Shown here: positions 52,051 through 63,102 of the stretch, in pieces | Layout of the letters: every line of letters starts with the position of its first letter | How positions within the stretch are numbered: the stretch's first letter is position 1 | Assembly (NCBI GenBank): GCA_009829735.1 | Contig: CM020618.1 | Location: 17,779,346-17,843,345, forward strand | DNA: 64,000 nt | From: Pyropia yezoensis | Lineage: Eukaryota > Rhodophyta > Bangiophyceae > Bangiales > Bangiaceae | Reading direction: 5' to 3' | Notes under the pieces: generated by a model | The model's database searches: none | The model's input: the letters and a program-made list of their open reading frames with translations, nothing else | Told to the model about the DNA's origin: nothing | Program-made: the position numbers and the translations under genes

Positions 52051-54522
52051 CGGCGAATGCTCGCTACTCGTCTGCACGACCACACACGAGGCCTCATCGT
52101 GATCCGAGGTCCAGTGGTGTCTGGTCCAGCAAGTACAAGGAACAGCAACCCGTGCGAGGACGAGCCGGAATTAGTATGGTGGCAAGGGAGACAACATCAG
52201 CGAATACAATTTACAAGCATCTCTGGGCGACTTTGTGTCGCTCCTCGTTTCTGTCCATCAATCTTTTACAGATTGTGAACACCGATGGTGGGGTCTGAGT
52301 CTCGCGAAGCTACGAGGGGCAGCTGCCGAGTCTGTCAATATCATATCCGCATCACGAGCCAATGGGAAGGCGAGTACAGTCAGCTCAAGAAGGTTCATGC
52401 AAACCTTCTCCACGTCTGTCAACTGCGCTGCCCGTTTGCCTCCCAGCATGTGGTTGAGCGAAGGCTGCATACAAGGCTCGGTCGCTTGTCATCGACACGT
52501 CACAGCCAAGCGCATTTACAGTTATAATATCTTATACAAAGTGTTCTAACAAATCGAATGCACACAGAGGCAACCACATGCAACAACATTTTCGTGCTGC
52601 ATTGGATGCGGTCTTGACTCATTCTTACGTTTGTGAAGAGGCGGGCACAGCGCCGCATTCAAAACGGACTTGTTCTTGTTCTTGAGTAGTGATGTGCACA
52701 TACAAAGCTGCCACGTACGAAAAGTTCCTGATAGTGTCATGTGCGCATGTGGTCTTCCTGTGTGACTTCCGCAGGAAGCGTTCTCGGTAAGTACAACCAA
52801 CAGCTGATGGTAGCCAATGAGGAACTTGAATGCCTAAGGTGCTGGCAAGCCCGGCCTTGATCCAGCGACCTGTCTCACATCTACTGGCGTCTCAGTCCAT
52901 CACCGCGCGTGTCACACGATCGTGCACCGCGCCGGTGTTCCAAGTCCACCGCGTCTCATTCCGCGACGGTCAGGAGGTGCTGTATCGTTTGGCCGATACC
53001 TGCACGAACAGCACCTGTGACAATTTCCCCCGGGCTGAGGCTCACTTGCGGGGCCGAAAGAGAGCTATGACTAAGGTTCCCGACATGCTGTCCAGGGTAG
53101 AGGTATCGCAGATAGGATCGAGTGGGTCTGGGGGAGCTCATTCCTTGATATATCTAATCGTTACCTCCGCTCGGTGACCAGCCGGACGCCGTGAGGGGGA
53201 GGAGGCGGTCGAGACTCAGGCGAGGGGTGCAGTCACATGGCAACGACGGTGGTGCTGAGTCGGACAGAGGTGAGATGGTGCAAGTCACACAGAGGAGGGT
53301 GGCGAATCTAGGGAAACAAATGGTGAGATAGTGACGCATTCCCTCCCAGAGAGCATGAAACCATGGAAATTCTCTTGCGTCGGACATTGTACTGTAGTTC
53401 CTGGAGAAAGAACTTTTTGCGATTTTTTCCTCGAAATTGCACTCTTGAGCGTGCTGAGGAGCCTGTTCCTCATCACTCAACTTAAATATTAAAACAATCG
53501 AGGTCTTTGTTCGCTTTTGAACAGTGTCAATGTGTCAAAACGTATGGGTCGCATGTTTTTTATAAGTGGCCCCTGTTTATCTCTTCAGTCACTATTCTGG
53601 CCCTCGTTGACTCGAGGTCGGCACATGCCACCACCCGCCTTCTCTCGGGGGGGGCTGTAGCTGAGCGAATCAGAGCTCTGCGCGACCCCGCCGTCCTGGC
53701 CGTGCGCGGCGTTCACAGGCCCGTGTGGCTGAAGGCTTTGCTCCCCGTCGACGGTCATTTTGTTGGTGGCTGCAGAGGGCGCGTTTTTGGAAGGGGAAGG
53801 AGGAGGCGGGGTCGGTTGGGCCCGAAGGCCAAGGGACGGAGGCGGGTGGGTGGGCGGGCCCGAAGGCCGCGGCAGGCCCGACGGAGGGGGGAGGGCGGGG
53901 GGGAGGGGTCTCCCACACCCGGCATTGCGCGGTTGTGTGCTGTCGGCGCAGGCGCGTCACGGCGTTTCCCTTCCCCTCCTGGATGGCCAGTCTGGGGGGG
54001 GGGGTGCACGCCCGCGTGCAACGCGCTGGCGGGTGTCCCTTATCGCCCGCGCTCTCCCGCCCACGGCCGCCGGCGCCGTGTGTGGCGCGTCGCGGCTTGG
54101 TGGTCCCGTGTCGTTGCCGCGAGTGCCCCTGCCTGCCAACGCCCGACGCCCACGCATCCCCCGCGCCCCGGCCTGCCCCCCCCGCGTGACGCTTGCCTGC
54201 CCGGCGCTGCCCCGCGCGTGACCTTTGCCGCCGCTGCCGCCCCCGTGTCGACCGCCATCGTCCCCCTCGGGTGCCGCTCCCACGCCGCTGCCGTCGTCGC
54301 TGCTGCACGCCCGTTGTGCCACTTGCCGTGTCTTCTCGTGCCGTGCATCCCGACGTGCCGCGCCCTGACCGCCGCCCGCACGCTCTCCCTTCACCAACCC
54401 CACCTTCCCACCCCCCCCCGCGCCCCTCCGCGACCGGCGAGAGACAGCGGCGCGGGGTTCCTTTGGAACGTATACGCCCGCCCGTCTCACATTGCTGGGT
54501 GTCGACGGCATTTTCCGCAGCC
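52051..54522. other. Intergenic, divergent between MGDG synthase and SAPS gene
   Basis: 2.5 kb. The segment 52150-53640 is AT-richer, with no supported frame. From 53690 to 54500 it is very GC-rich and open in several frames without known domains; this is probably leader and promoter of the SAPS gene. No repeat or RNA gene recognised. Confidence 0.5.
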
Positions 54523-57500
54523 ATGTTTTTCAGTGCGGAGATGCAGCCGTCCAACGTGGAGTTGCTGTTGAACCGGCTGGATGCGGTCGCGGCGGGCCAG
54601 CCAGGGAGGTCTGCAGCCGCACCGGAGGGGCCGTCCGAATTTGAGAACGAGGGTCCCCCGACGCTGACGGACTTTTTGGACGAGGACGACCTGTTGCCCG
54701 AGTGCCGCTCGGAAAACGCGCGCCTCATCGAGTACCTGTGCAAGCAGGAGCAAATACTGGTGCGTTGGTAGGGGTGACGCACGGGGGTGCCGGCGGTTGG
54801 CTGGCTGGTTGCTGCCCTTCTGTGGCTGGCGCATGCGCAATAGCTTTTTGCTGCCTTGTTCGTTTTTTATGTCCAGCCATCGCCTAGGTGGTGTGGGCGT
54901 GTACGCGCGGTGAGCGTGGCTTGCTGTTCAGCTTTTACCTCAGCCGATGCGGGTGATATTTGTTGCGCTGTTCGGTGTGAGCGGTCTGTGTGCCCCGCGT
55001 ACGAGAGGAGTGGGGCTCTTACGTCTTCCTCTCGTCGCCACGGCACCACGCATTGCTGGTGGTTCCTAGGACTCCTTCTGACGTGCTATGGTCATGACGT
55101 GATCTGTGTTGGTTCTGGTTGGGCGCTGCACTTGTATCGAACTGGCGTATTTCAGGAGCTGGTCAAGATGTGTACATCTCTGCCCTCTTCGGACGTTGCT
55201 GAGGATGTCGCGACCGCCTCGGCGGCGGTTGCTGCGGAAGTGAACGGGACTCCACCTCCTCGCATCAATCCTGTGTCTGAGGCGGCGGCGAAGCGACGGT
55301 ACAAGTACCCGTACGTGGCCTCGGAGGTCCTGTCAGCGGACATTGCCCCCATGTATGACGCCCTGATCAACTCAAATATCATTATGGATGAGCTGCTGGG
55401 ATCCGTCGAGGCCACTCCTGAAGGACAGCTCGACGCCTTTCTTGCAGGCCACATCAACAAGGTGTGTGTGGCGCTGCTCAGTTCTCGCAATGAGCAGACG
55501 CTAGCGCACATGGGACGACGCCCTGGCTTTGTTCATGCGTTGCTCAGGCACGTGTCCGTTGGCGCGATTGCGGACCTTCTTGTGCACCTGCTCGACGCGC
55601 CCGACCGGGAGCCGCATCGGCTGACGTATGGCGCCACGGAAGACGACGCACCGCCCTTTCCTGCTGCCCTGCACCTGTTGGCGGGAGCGAATGTTCTCCG
55701 TGGTCTGGCCGAGGCGGCCGTGTTGCATGCGCTTCCCACGTCGGCCAACAGGAAGCTTTTGGCCTCGGTCGCCGAGCTCGCTGGCAAAGGCCCCCCGACG
55801 CCGCCAGAGAATCCGCATTCAAGCCTGCTCAACGGTCACGGCGTGGTTGTGGGGAAGGACGCTCCCCCCTCGGATGATGCAGGCGGTGCCCCGATTGACG
55901 CTGACACCCAGGACCACGGCGGTTCAGAGGATACACTGAGCTCGGACACGGCCCCCAACAGTGATGAGTTTGCCAAGGCCAACGGCCTCACACCATCGGC
56001 GGCTGCCGACGACGGTGAAGGCGACGCTCTTCCCGTGGAAGCCCCGGACAGCACAGATGTTGCCCCTGGGGAGCTGCGCGCGCCAGCTGTACAAGCCTCG
56101 GAGGAGGCTGCGGAGGTTGCCGAAGAGTCGCCGTCGTCTCGTCGGATGCGGGAGGAGGCACTCAGTAACGCAGCGGTTGCGTTTCTTGGCCTATCTCACC
56201 GTGTACTACGCCTGCCTCCCGGCGATGTGCCTGACGCGTTGAGCCCGTATGCATCGCCCAGTGTGGTTTCGCTTCTCGTTGACGCGGGGCTCCATGCGTC
56301 GGACGGGCCGGGCTCAGCGCCGACGTTGTTGCTGCAAGCGCTGGGTGTGGCTGCGGACCTGGTTGCGGCCCCTCGGGCGGTTATGCAGGCGGCTGCAGCG
56401 GCTGAAGACAATGGGGTGGGGGGTGGTTGTGCGCAAGCGATGGCTGACGACGGATGGGGCCCGCAGACTGCGTTTGGTGAACCGGAGACAGATTTTGGCC
56501 CGTACGGTGGCGGCCCTGGGGAAACCGATCTTGACGCTCCCTCTTCGAATGCGGACGGCACAACAGACGTCATGGTTAGTGAGGATGCGGCGCTCGCGGC
56601 AGACTGTTCTGCAGAGACAAGTGCGATGGAGTCAGAAGGCGGCGCAACATCGGAGCTGGACATTGGCGCCTCTCTGCCGGACACGACCGATCCTGCAACC
56701 ATTGATATTGCTGGGGACGGCGTTTCTAGCCCGACGAGCAACACTGACCCTGAGGCGGAAAGCGACGCAAGCAAGGAGGCCAGCGCATTGACGCGGGCGC
56801 TGGAGCTGGAGCTTTCGGGCCGCTTTGAGCGCCTTGCAGCTCTGCTAATTCCTCCGGGGCAAGCTGGCGAGGAGACCCCTGAGGCTGTACAGCAGCGAGA
56901 GCTGCAGAGCGCTCCTCTCACCTCTTGTCAAGCTCAGATGCCTCTAGGTGCGGCGCGGCTCAAGGTTGCCGAGTTCTTCTCTGCGTGCTTGCGATCCGCG
57001 GGCCCCGATGCGCTCGAGGTGCTGTCCTCTTGCCAGGTGCCGAAGACGCTTCTGTATCTGTTTACTCGCCATGAGTGGAGCTCCATGCTGCACGGCGTTG
57101 TGTCAAGTGCCGTCATCGCGGCTGCGGACGCTGCTGCGGAGCACCGGGAGTACGCACTGCGTGTGTGGCTTGATGCGGACATCATTGGCTGGCTGGTCCG
57201 TGCCTGGACTCGTGCTTCTGCGGCACCGCACGGGGAGGAGGAGAACGGGTCGTCCATTAGCACGGAAGACGGAGCACCCGAGTCGGTGGATTTGGGTGCA
57301 TCGCCTCCCCCGAACGGGACGCCTCCTGGTGCTGCCTCATTGGGCCCCCGTCGCCGGCAAAGGAGAGATCGGGACGTTCATGGGAATGTCAAGTTTCGAC
57401 CTGGGTACATGGGCCACCTGATCCAAATGTCTTCCTCCCTGCGCCTGTTCTTGGAGCGGGCGTCAGATGAGCAGGCGGAGCTGTCTGGCTTCACTCCTGA

Positions 57501-58527
57501 GAACCGCGAGCAGTTCTTCCGCTTTTGTGCCGAGTCACTGGACGATGCAGTGGCCCTAGAGGGCCGCGTTCTTGGTGGCGAGCGACCACCGGCTGGCGTT
57601 GGATCGGAAGGTGAGGAGGCTTTTGAGGCCAGCAGGATGTTTGACCTCGGTGGCGTCGAGCTCCAGAACGGACAGGAGGTTTCGGACGACTTGGACAGCA
57701 ACGAAGTGGTTCTGCGCTTGCAGCGGATGCAGATGCCTTCTGAAGACGAGCTGGGCGACGACCTGGGAGATTCTCAGACGGAGCCTGCTTTTGGCGTTGT
57801 TAATGAGCCGGCGCAGGGCGAGGAGATTGACCAGTATGCCGGCGATGCGCGGGCAAGCGAGCAGCCCGCCTTGCAGCAAGATTACGATGAGGACGAGGAA
57901 GACGAGGTTGGATCGTACGCGGCTTTCAAGCGCGTGTCGAGGCAGTCGGCGACGCTGACGCCGTCTGGGGACGCGATTGCCACGGACGCGCCGCTGCCGC
58001 GGCCGCGTCGGTCCGAGGTCTTGGGCAAGTTCCCCCCGGCGTTCCGCGCCGAGTCGCGGGAGGAGCTGGCGAACCAGCTGATCCAGATCGCGGCAGCGAG
58101 GCAGGGTGGCACCGGCGGGCCGTCGGGGGAGGCCGAGGGCGCCGTCGACCCCCACCCAGAGGTTGACCTCGACGTGGACGCAGACACGGCGGTGACGCCC
58201 GTGGAAGTGGACCACGATTCGCCAGACACAGGGGCGGTTGGTGTGATGAATGGCTCGCCCAGCGCCGCCGCTGCTGCCGCCGATGGTGACGATGACGGCG
58301 CGGCAACTGTGCTCGTCGGCAAGACCCCGCCGACGGTGGCGGCGGCGGCGTCGTCCACAGAGGCGTGTGCGGCAGATGTGGCCACAGAGGCGTGTGCTTC
58401 GCATACGGCCACAGAACCGGATGCGGCGGATCTGGCCACAGAGGCGTGTGCGGCGGATGCGGCCACAGAGGCGGGTGCAGCGGATGCGGCTGCAGAGGCG
58501 GGTGCGGCGGATGCGGCTGCCCCATAG
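54523..58527 (+). CDS. SAPS-domain protein, regulatory subunit of PP6/Sit4-type phosphatase
   Basis: Two exons, 54523-54759 and 55156-58527, phase 0, 396-bp intron (GTGCGT...CAG), 1202 residues. Residues about 47-90 carry the family start PTLTDFLDEDDLLPECRSENARLIEYLC, and the exon junction continues ILELVKMC. Then come KYPYVASEVLSADIAPMYDALI, LDAFLAGHINKVCVALLSSR, HVSVGAIADLLVHLL and, after a large acidic insert (about 290-590), HVNGNVK-like sequence in VHGNVKFRPGYMGHLIQMSS with LRLFLER. SAPS proteins bind and direct Sit4/PP6 catalytic subunits in cell-cycle and DNA-damage control. The ~300-residue insert is Asp/Glu/Ser-rich. The C-terminus ends in six 9-residue repeats. The start was chosen because it is the first ATG in frame with the conserved block. 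Confidence 0.88.
58357..58518. repeat. 27-bp coding minisatellite, six units
   Basis: The last part of the SAPS-protein frame encodes six 9-residue units of the type TEACAADVA, with changes that sharpen toward TEAGAADAA at the 3' end. Unit length keeps the frame, so copy number can vary without breaking the protein. Confidence 0.85.
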
Positions 58528-59319
58528 GGTCCCTCTGCCCGCTCATCGGCCGTGTCGTGGCGGGGTGCCTGTACACACATCCCTCCTGTCATGCGTGCGA
58601 GGAGCGGGCGGCGGCGCAGCTGGGCGGCCTGCTCCGAGCTGGTGCGCTGCCCCAAGCCGCTGCGGCGTGCTCGCATCTTGTGTGTGTGTTCAATGAGTTG
58701 TGTGCGCATTGGTGTTGACCATGGTGATGGTGGTGGTGTGGGTTTTCTTTTTTTCAACCCTTTTCATGCGGCGGTACCCATCCTGCTTCGCATCGAGACG
58801 TGTGTCCTTGCGAGCCCCTCTTATGTGCCCTCATGACCGCCCTCGACCGCACCACGTGCGCGCGATTAGTGGTGCCGCCTGTGCCGCCTACCGTGGCCCC
58901 ACGGGAGTACTGAACATACAAACTACCCCGGTGCCATCTATCGGCAAATGCCTGCTCTTCCCCTACATCCATCAGCCAGCCTGGAGGGGGCGCCTGTCAG
59001 AAAAAATAACAAGTACACGAGAGTGACGCAGCGCCGCCCACCGTGCCGCGGCCACCCACCGGCGGCTGCGGCGGTGGCCCCTCGAGGTGGGGGCGACGGC
59101 GGTTGCATCGCGGCCCGCTGTGGGACAAGCTCGTCCGTTGACCAGATCTGCTTCGCTGCGCCGCGCCGACCGTGGCGCATCGCCTCTGCACCCCCCCCCC
59201 CCCTCTCTCCCTGTCGCCGCCTCACTGTTCGCGGCCCCACCCCCGCCCTGCTCCTGCATTCCCCCCCCGCGCCCCCGCCCCCCCCCCCCTGCGTCCTGCT
59301 GCAAACGGCAGTTGCTGCT
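58528..59319. other. Intergenic or leader, SAPS gene to homoserine dehydrogenase gene
   Basis: 790 bp between tandem plus-strand genes. The last 370 bp are open in frame with the downstream gene (see next entry). C-runs dominate 59190-59295. No other feature recognised. Confidence 0.45.
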
Positions 59320-60600
59320 ATGGCCGTGGCTGTCATCCTGCTGGGCTTGGGCGGCGTCGGCCGGGCGGTGCTCGCCCGCCTCCGCGCCTCGTCGCCGGCC
59401 GTGACGGGGACGGAATTCACCATTGTCGCCGTCGCTGACTCGGCGTCTATCCTCACCGCCGCCCCCGATCCCGGCGGCGGCGGCGGCGCCCGCTTCCCCT
59501 CGCTCGACGCGCCCACCCTCGACGCGGTGGTGGCGGCCAAGGAGGCCCGCCGGCCGCTGGCGTCGGTCGGCACCGCTGGCCACCCCGTCGTCCTCGGCAG
59601 CCGCGTCTGCGGCGGCGGCGGCAGCGGCGGCAACGATGACGGGTCGGCGGAGGATGGGGTGCTGCTGGGGATGGCCGCCGCCGCCGCCGCTGCCGGCGAC
59701 ACGCCCCTCCTCATTGACGCGACCGCCTCTGCGGAGACGACCCAGCTGCTCGTTGCGGCTGCCGCGGCGGGGGTGCGGGTCGTGTCGGCCAACAAGGTGC
59801 CCTTCTCGTCTGACCTCCCCTCCTTTGCCGCGCTGCTGCCGTCACCGGCAGGCGACGGCGCCGCGGCAGACGGCGCCTCCCCCGACGGCGGCGCCGCCCG
59901 CCCCGACGGGGCTGCCGCCGCCGCCCGCGCACGGCGGCTGGTGCGGGCCGAGGCAGCGGTCGCGGCGGGCACGCCCGTCATTGCCGCCCTCACCCGCCTC
60001 GTCTCGTCGGGCGACCGGGTCCACCGCATTGTCGGGTGCGTGTCTGGCACGCTCGGCGTGCTGACCACCGCCGTCGCGGCGGGGACGCCCCTGTCAACGG
60101 CCGTCGCGGCGGCCCGGGCGGGCGGCCTCACCGAGCCCGACCCCCGGGCGGACCTGTCGGGCGGGGACGTGGCGCGCAAGGCGCTCATCATGGGCCGCCT
60201 CGCGGGCCTCCCGGCCCCGGGCCTCGACGCGATCCCCGTCGAGCCGTTCGTGGGGCGGCCACACCTGGCTGCGGGCGGCGACGACGTGGACGCGTGGCTC
60301 GCCGCCCTCCCCGCCGCCGACGCGGCGGCGGCGGCGGCGGTCGCGGCTGGCCACCGCTACGTTGTGACCGTTGACGTGGCGAAGGGCACCGTGGCGGTGG
60401 GGTGGGCGGCGCTGCCGCCGGGGAGCCCCCTGGCGGGCCTGGCCGGCGCCGCCAACGCGGTGGCGATTACGAGCGACTGCTACCCGCCGGGGGAGGAGCT
60501 CCTCCTCCGTGGCTCGGGAGCGGGGGTGGACGTGACGGCGCTGGGGGTCTTGGCGGACGCAGTGGAGCTGGCCCACACGGCCGACGTTCGGCCATTGTAG
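59320..60600 (+). CDS. Homoserine dehydrogenase, monofunctional
   Basis: 426 residues from ATG 59320. It starts almost directly with the dinucleotide fold (VILLGLGGVGRAVLARL, glycines at 9-14). Then come LLIDATASAETTQLL, GVRVVSANKVPFSS with the conserved NK pair, the signature GCVSGTLGVLT and GGLTEPDPRADLSGGDVARKA in two adjacent blocks, and a C-terminal GANAVAITS-like segment (GAANAVAITSDCY). HSD reduces aspartate semialdehyde to homoserine, precursor of threonine and methionine. There is no aspartate kinase or ACT domain. The frame stays open to an ATG at 58948, which would add a 124-residue Arg/Ser/Pro-rich N-terminus, possibly a plastid transit peptide. The pyrimidine tract before 59320 and the typical N-terminus favour the shorter form, so the start is open. 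Several Gly/Ala inserts enlarge the protein. Confidence 0.9.
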   Translation: MAVAVILLGLGGVGRAVLARLRASSPAVTGTEFTIVAVADSASILTAAPDPGGGGGARFPSLDAPTLDAVVAAKEARRPLASVGTAGHPVVLGSRVCGGGGSGGNDDGSAEDGVLLGMAAAAAAAGDTPLLIDATASAETTQLLVAAAAAGVRVVSANKVPFSSDLPSFAALLPSPAGDGAAADGASPDGGAARPDGAAAAARARRLVRAEAAVAAGTPVIAALTRLVSSGDRVHRIVGCVSGTLGVLTTAVAAGTPLSTAVAAARAGGLTEPDPRADLSGGDVARKALIMGRLAGLPAPGLDAIPVEPFVGRPHLAAGGDDVDAWLAALPAADAAAAAAVAAGHRYVVTVDVAKGTVAVGWAALPPGSPLAGLAGAANAVAITSDCYPPGEELLLRGSGAGVDVTALGVLADAVELAHTADVRPL

Positions 60601-60846
60601 GTGGGGCGCGCCGGCGCTGAGGCGCTTTGTTCACAGGAGGGGGTGGGGGCTCTGCGGCGAGCGCCGCGGGCTGTCTAAATAGCATGACGACATTGAGGGA
60701 CACGAACGCTCCGGGGAAAAAGAAAAAATATATATATATAATAGGCAGAAGCTGCCCTCAGAGCAAGGAGACCAGATGGGCGCGAGCATGCGTCCGCTGG
60801 CCCACCCCTGGCCCAGTCGCATGCCTCGTGCCTCCCAGGCACCCCC
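60601..60846. other. Short convergent gap with an AT microsatellite
   Basis: 246 bp between the 3' ends of the homoserine dehydrogenase and copine genes. An A-rich run and about six TA units lie at 60718-60742, the most AT-rich point nearby and a likely 3'-end signal region. Confidence 0.55.
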
Positions 60847-63102
60847 TTACGCGCTTCCCATCGGCTTGACGCCCCGGCCCGAAAGATAGTCGACCACCTG
60901 TGCGGGGAGCTCGGCAAGCACCGATGCCGCCAAGGCCGGCGGCGAGGAGAGGTACTTGCCCATGGGAACAAACTGCACAATGTCTCGAGGGGGGGCGCCC
61001 TCCCCCCCCTCGAGCGCGGGAGCTGCGGGTACCGCCCCCCCCCGAGCGGGCGCATCGCCGTCCAGCTCGCACATGCGGGAGAAGTCGGCGCGGCCCACCC
61101 CCACAATGATGATGCTCAGCGGGTGCCTGGCGGCCGCGGCAATCGCCGCCTTGGTCTCTGCCATGTCCGTAATAACGCCGTCTGTGATGAGGAGGAGGAC
61201 CATGTATCCCTGCGCGGTGGGGGTCACGGGCAGGCGGGCGGCGGCGGTGGACGCGTGGCGCACCACCTCGGCAAAGTTGGTCGGCCCTGCCAGTTTGACC
61301 CCGCCCAGCGCGTGGCGGTACGCAGCGACAATGCCTTCCACCCCCGTCACGGCCGTGTCGGCCCCACCCGTGAGGGCAAACAGGTGACTGACCATTCCCG
61401 TTGGCAGCTGCGCCCCAAACCCGACCGCATCGTACCGGTGGGAGCGGCTGTAGGGCGCCAAGACGGCGCCAACGCTGGTGAGGGCCTCCACGTACGCCGA
61501 CGGCTTGGCGGGGGAGTCGCAGTGGAGCGAAGTCGGCGACGATGGCGACCCGTTTGACGCCGTGAAGTCGATGGCCACACAAAAGTGGAGCTCCAGGCCA
61601 CCCGAGAGGTACTCAGCGAGCGTCGGCACCGGCTCTACCGAAGTGGCCGCCAGGTGGAGCTGGCCAGACGGCTTGGCAGGCTTCTTGGCCTTTGCCTTGG
61701 CCACCTTGGCCGGGTGCATCAACGGAAGCGTTTTGGTTTCTGGGGAAGAGAGCGCCGATACTGTCGTCGGCGCCCGCCCAATGAGGTCGTCTTGGCTGAG
61801 GGAATCATAGTCCCACACCTCGAGGCGGAGCTCGTCTGCCCCCCCCCGCTCCATCGTGAACGTAGCCGCCGGCCACACTGGGTTGAGCTCCTTGCGGATG
61901 GTGGGCGACCGGTAGAGCGTCGACATGACCGCCGGCGCCGCGCTCGTCGCCGGGCGAATCATCTGCTGGACGAGAAGGTACGGGTCACTCTTCCCAAAGG
62001 GCCCGTCCTTTTTGTCCAGATTGGTGGCCGACGGGGTCAGGCGGACCCGGAGCTTCCCCGCGGTGCCCCCACCCGAGTGAGCAAGGAGGGTGACGGAGCC
62101 CCAAGACTTCTTGGCGCCCAGCCGCGATGCCACCCCTGACGTCAGGCCAGCCGTTTGCTTCAGCGGCAGCGTCAGTGCGCGGGATGATACCACCTCGCCG
62201 ACCGTGGAAAATGCCTCTCCAAGGTCGTCCTGGTCCACCAGCCGCGCGCCGCTCTTGCGGTCGTCCACGTCCACAATCCGCACACGGAGGCGTTGGACCA
62301 CCTCAAACTGAAAAGGCACGGCAATGCGGGTGGCAAAGCGGGGCGCTTGGGTGTTGCCCACCCGCTCCGTGCGGCCAACTTCCACCCATCCTGCCGCACC
62401 AGCACCCGCGCCAGGGGCGCCCGTCGGTGGGGTAGACCACAGAAAGAGAACCGCCATGGGGTCACTGCCCGACAGGACGTCCCGGTCACGGAGGCCGGTG
62501 GCGTGCAACTCGAACTGGATAAGGTCACCGCCACCGCCAGCCACGGCTGCCGGGGGGCGCATCGAGGCACCGCCCATCATGCCCGCCCCAGCGGGAGGCG
62601 GGTACCCAGACGGAGGGGGGGCGAAGTAACCCATCGGCGGCGGGCCGTGGCCTTGCGAAGGCGCGCCGTGACCAGCGTGTGGTGGGGCGCCATAGCCGGG
62701 CGCCGGCGGAGCACCATAGCCGGGCGCCAGTGGGGCGCCATAGCCGGGCGCCGGTGGAGCGCCATAGCCGGGCGCCGGTGGAGCGCCATAGCCCGACGGC
62801 GGCGGGCCGTAGCCTTGCGGCGCCCCGCCGTGACCAAGGCGCAGCGGGGCGCCATAGCCGGACGCCGGTGGAGCGCCATAGCCCGGCGCCGGTGGAGCGC
62901 CATAGCCGGTCGCGGGTGGAGCGCCATAGCCGGGCGCCGGTGGAGCGCCATGACCGGGCGCCGGCGGGGCGCCATAGCCCGGCGCCGGTGGAGCGCCATA
63001 ACCGGGCGCCGGTGGGGCGCCGTACCCGTGCGGCGGGGACGCACCATAGCTTCCCGGCAGCGGGGCGCCATAGCCCCCGGGCGCAGGCGGCGGCTGTGCC
63101 AT
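60847..63102 (-). CDS. Copine (C2-C2-vWA) with a long Gly-Tyr-Ala-Pro repeat N-terminus
   Basis: Single exon, 751 residues from ATG 63102. Residues 1 to about 180 are repeats of GYGAPPAP. C2A spans about 185-330 (DLIQFELHATGLRDRD, SGSDPMAVLFL, VRIVDVDDR), C2B about 340-470 (GKLRVRLTPSATNLDKKD, FGKSDPYLLV, LEVWDYDSLSQDDLIG). The copine/vWA domain fills the rest (LELHFCVAIDFTASNGSP, YDAVGFGAQLP, GPTNFAEVVRHA, YMVLLLITDGVITDM, PLSIIIVGVGRADFSRM, DIVQFVPMGKYL). Copines bind membranes through Ca2+-dependent C2 domains and recruit partners through vWA. The DxSxS metal motif of integrins is changed to DFTASN, as usual in copines. The repetitive N-terminus recalls the GYP repeats of annexins and synexin. 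Confidence 0.93.
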   Translation of the reverse strand: MAQPPPAPGGYGAPLPGSYGASPPHGYGAPPAPGYGAPPAPGYGAPPAPGHGAPPAPGYGAPPATGYGAPPAPGYGAPPASGYGAPLRLGHGGAPQGYGPPPSGYGAPPAPGYGAPPAPGYGAPLAPGYGAPPAPGYGAPPHAGHGAPSQGHGPPPMGYFAPPPSGYPPPAGAGMMGGASMRPPAAVAGGGGDLIQFELHATGLRDRDVLSGSDPMAVLFLWSTPPTGAPGAGAGAAGWVEVGRTERVGNTQAPRFATRIAVPFQFEVVQRLRVRIVDVDDRKSGARLVDQDDLGEAFSTVGEVVSSRALTLPLKQTAGLTSGVASRLGAKKSWGSVTLLAHSGGGTAGKLRVRLTPSATNLDKKDGPFGKSDPYLLVQQMIRPATSAAPAVMSTLYRSPTIRKELNPVWPAATFTMERGGADELRLEVWDYDSLSQDDLIGRAPTTVSALSSPETKTLPLMHPAKVAKAKAKKPAKPSGQLHLAATSVEPVPTLAEYLSGGLELHFCVAIDFTASNGSPSSPTSLHCDSPAKPSAYVEALTSVGAVLAPYSRSHRYDAVGFGAQLPTGMVSHLFALTGGADTAVTGVEGIVAAYRHALGGVKLAGPTNFAEVVRHASTAAARLPVTPTAQGYMVLLLITDGVITDMAETKAAIAAAARHPLSIIIVGVGRADFSRMCELDGDAPARGGAVPAAPALEGGEGAPPRDIVQFVPMGKYLSSPPALAASVLAELPAQVVDYLSGRGVKPMGSA
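62635..63090. repeat. ~24-bp coding tandem repeats in copine N-terminus
   Basis: About 18 imperfect units of 24 bases (plus strand GGCGCCATAGCCGGGCGCC plus five) encode the octapeptide GYGAPPAP and variants (GHGAPPAP, GYGPPPSG). Two longer irregular units with PQGYGPPP divide the array. Confidence 0.85.
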
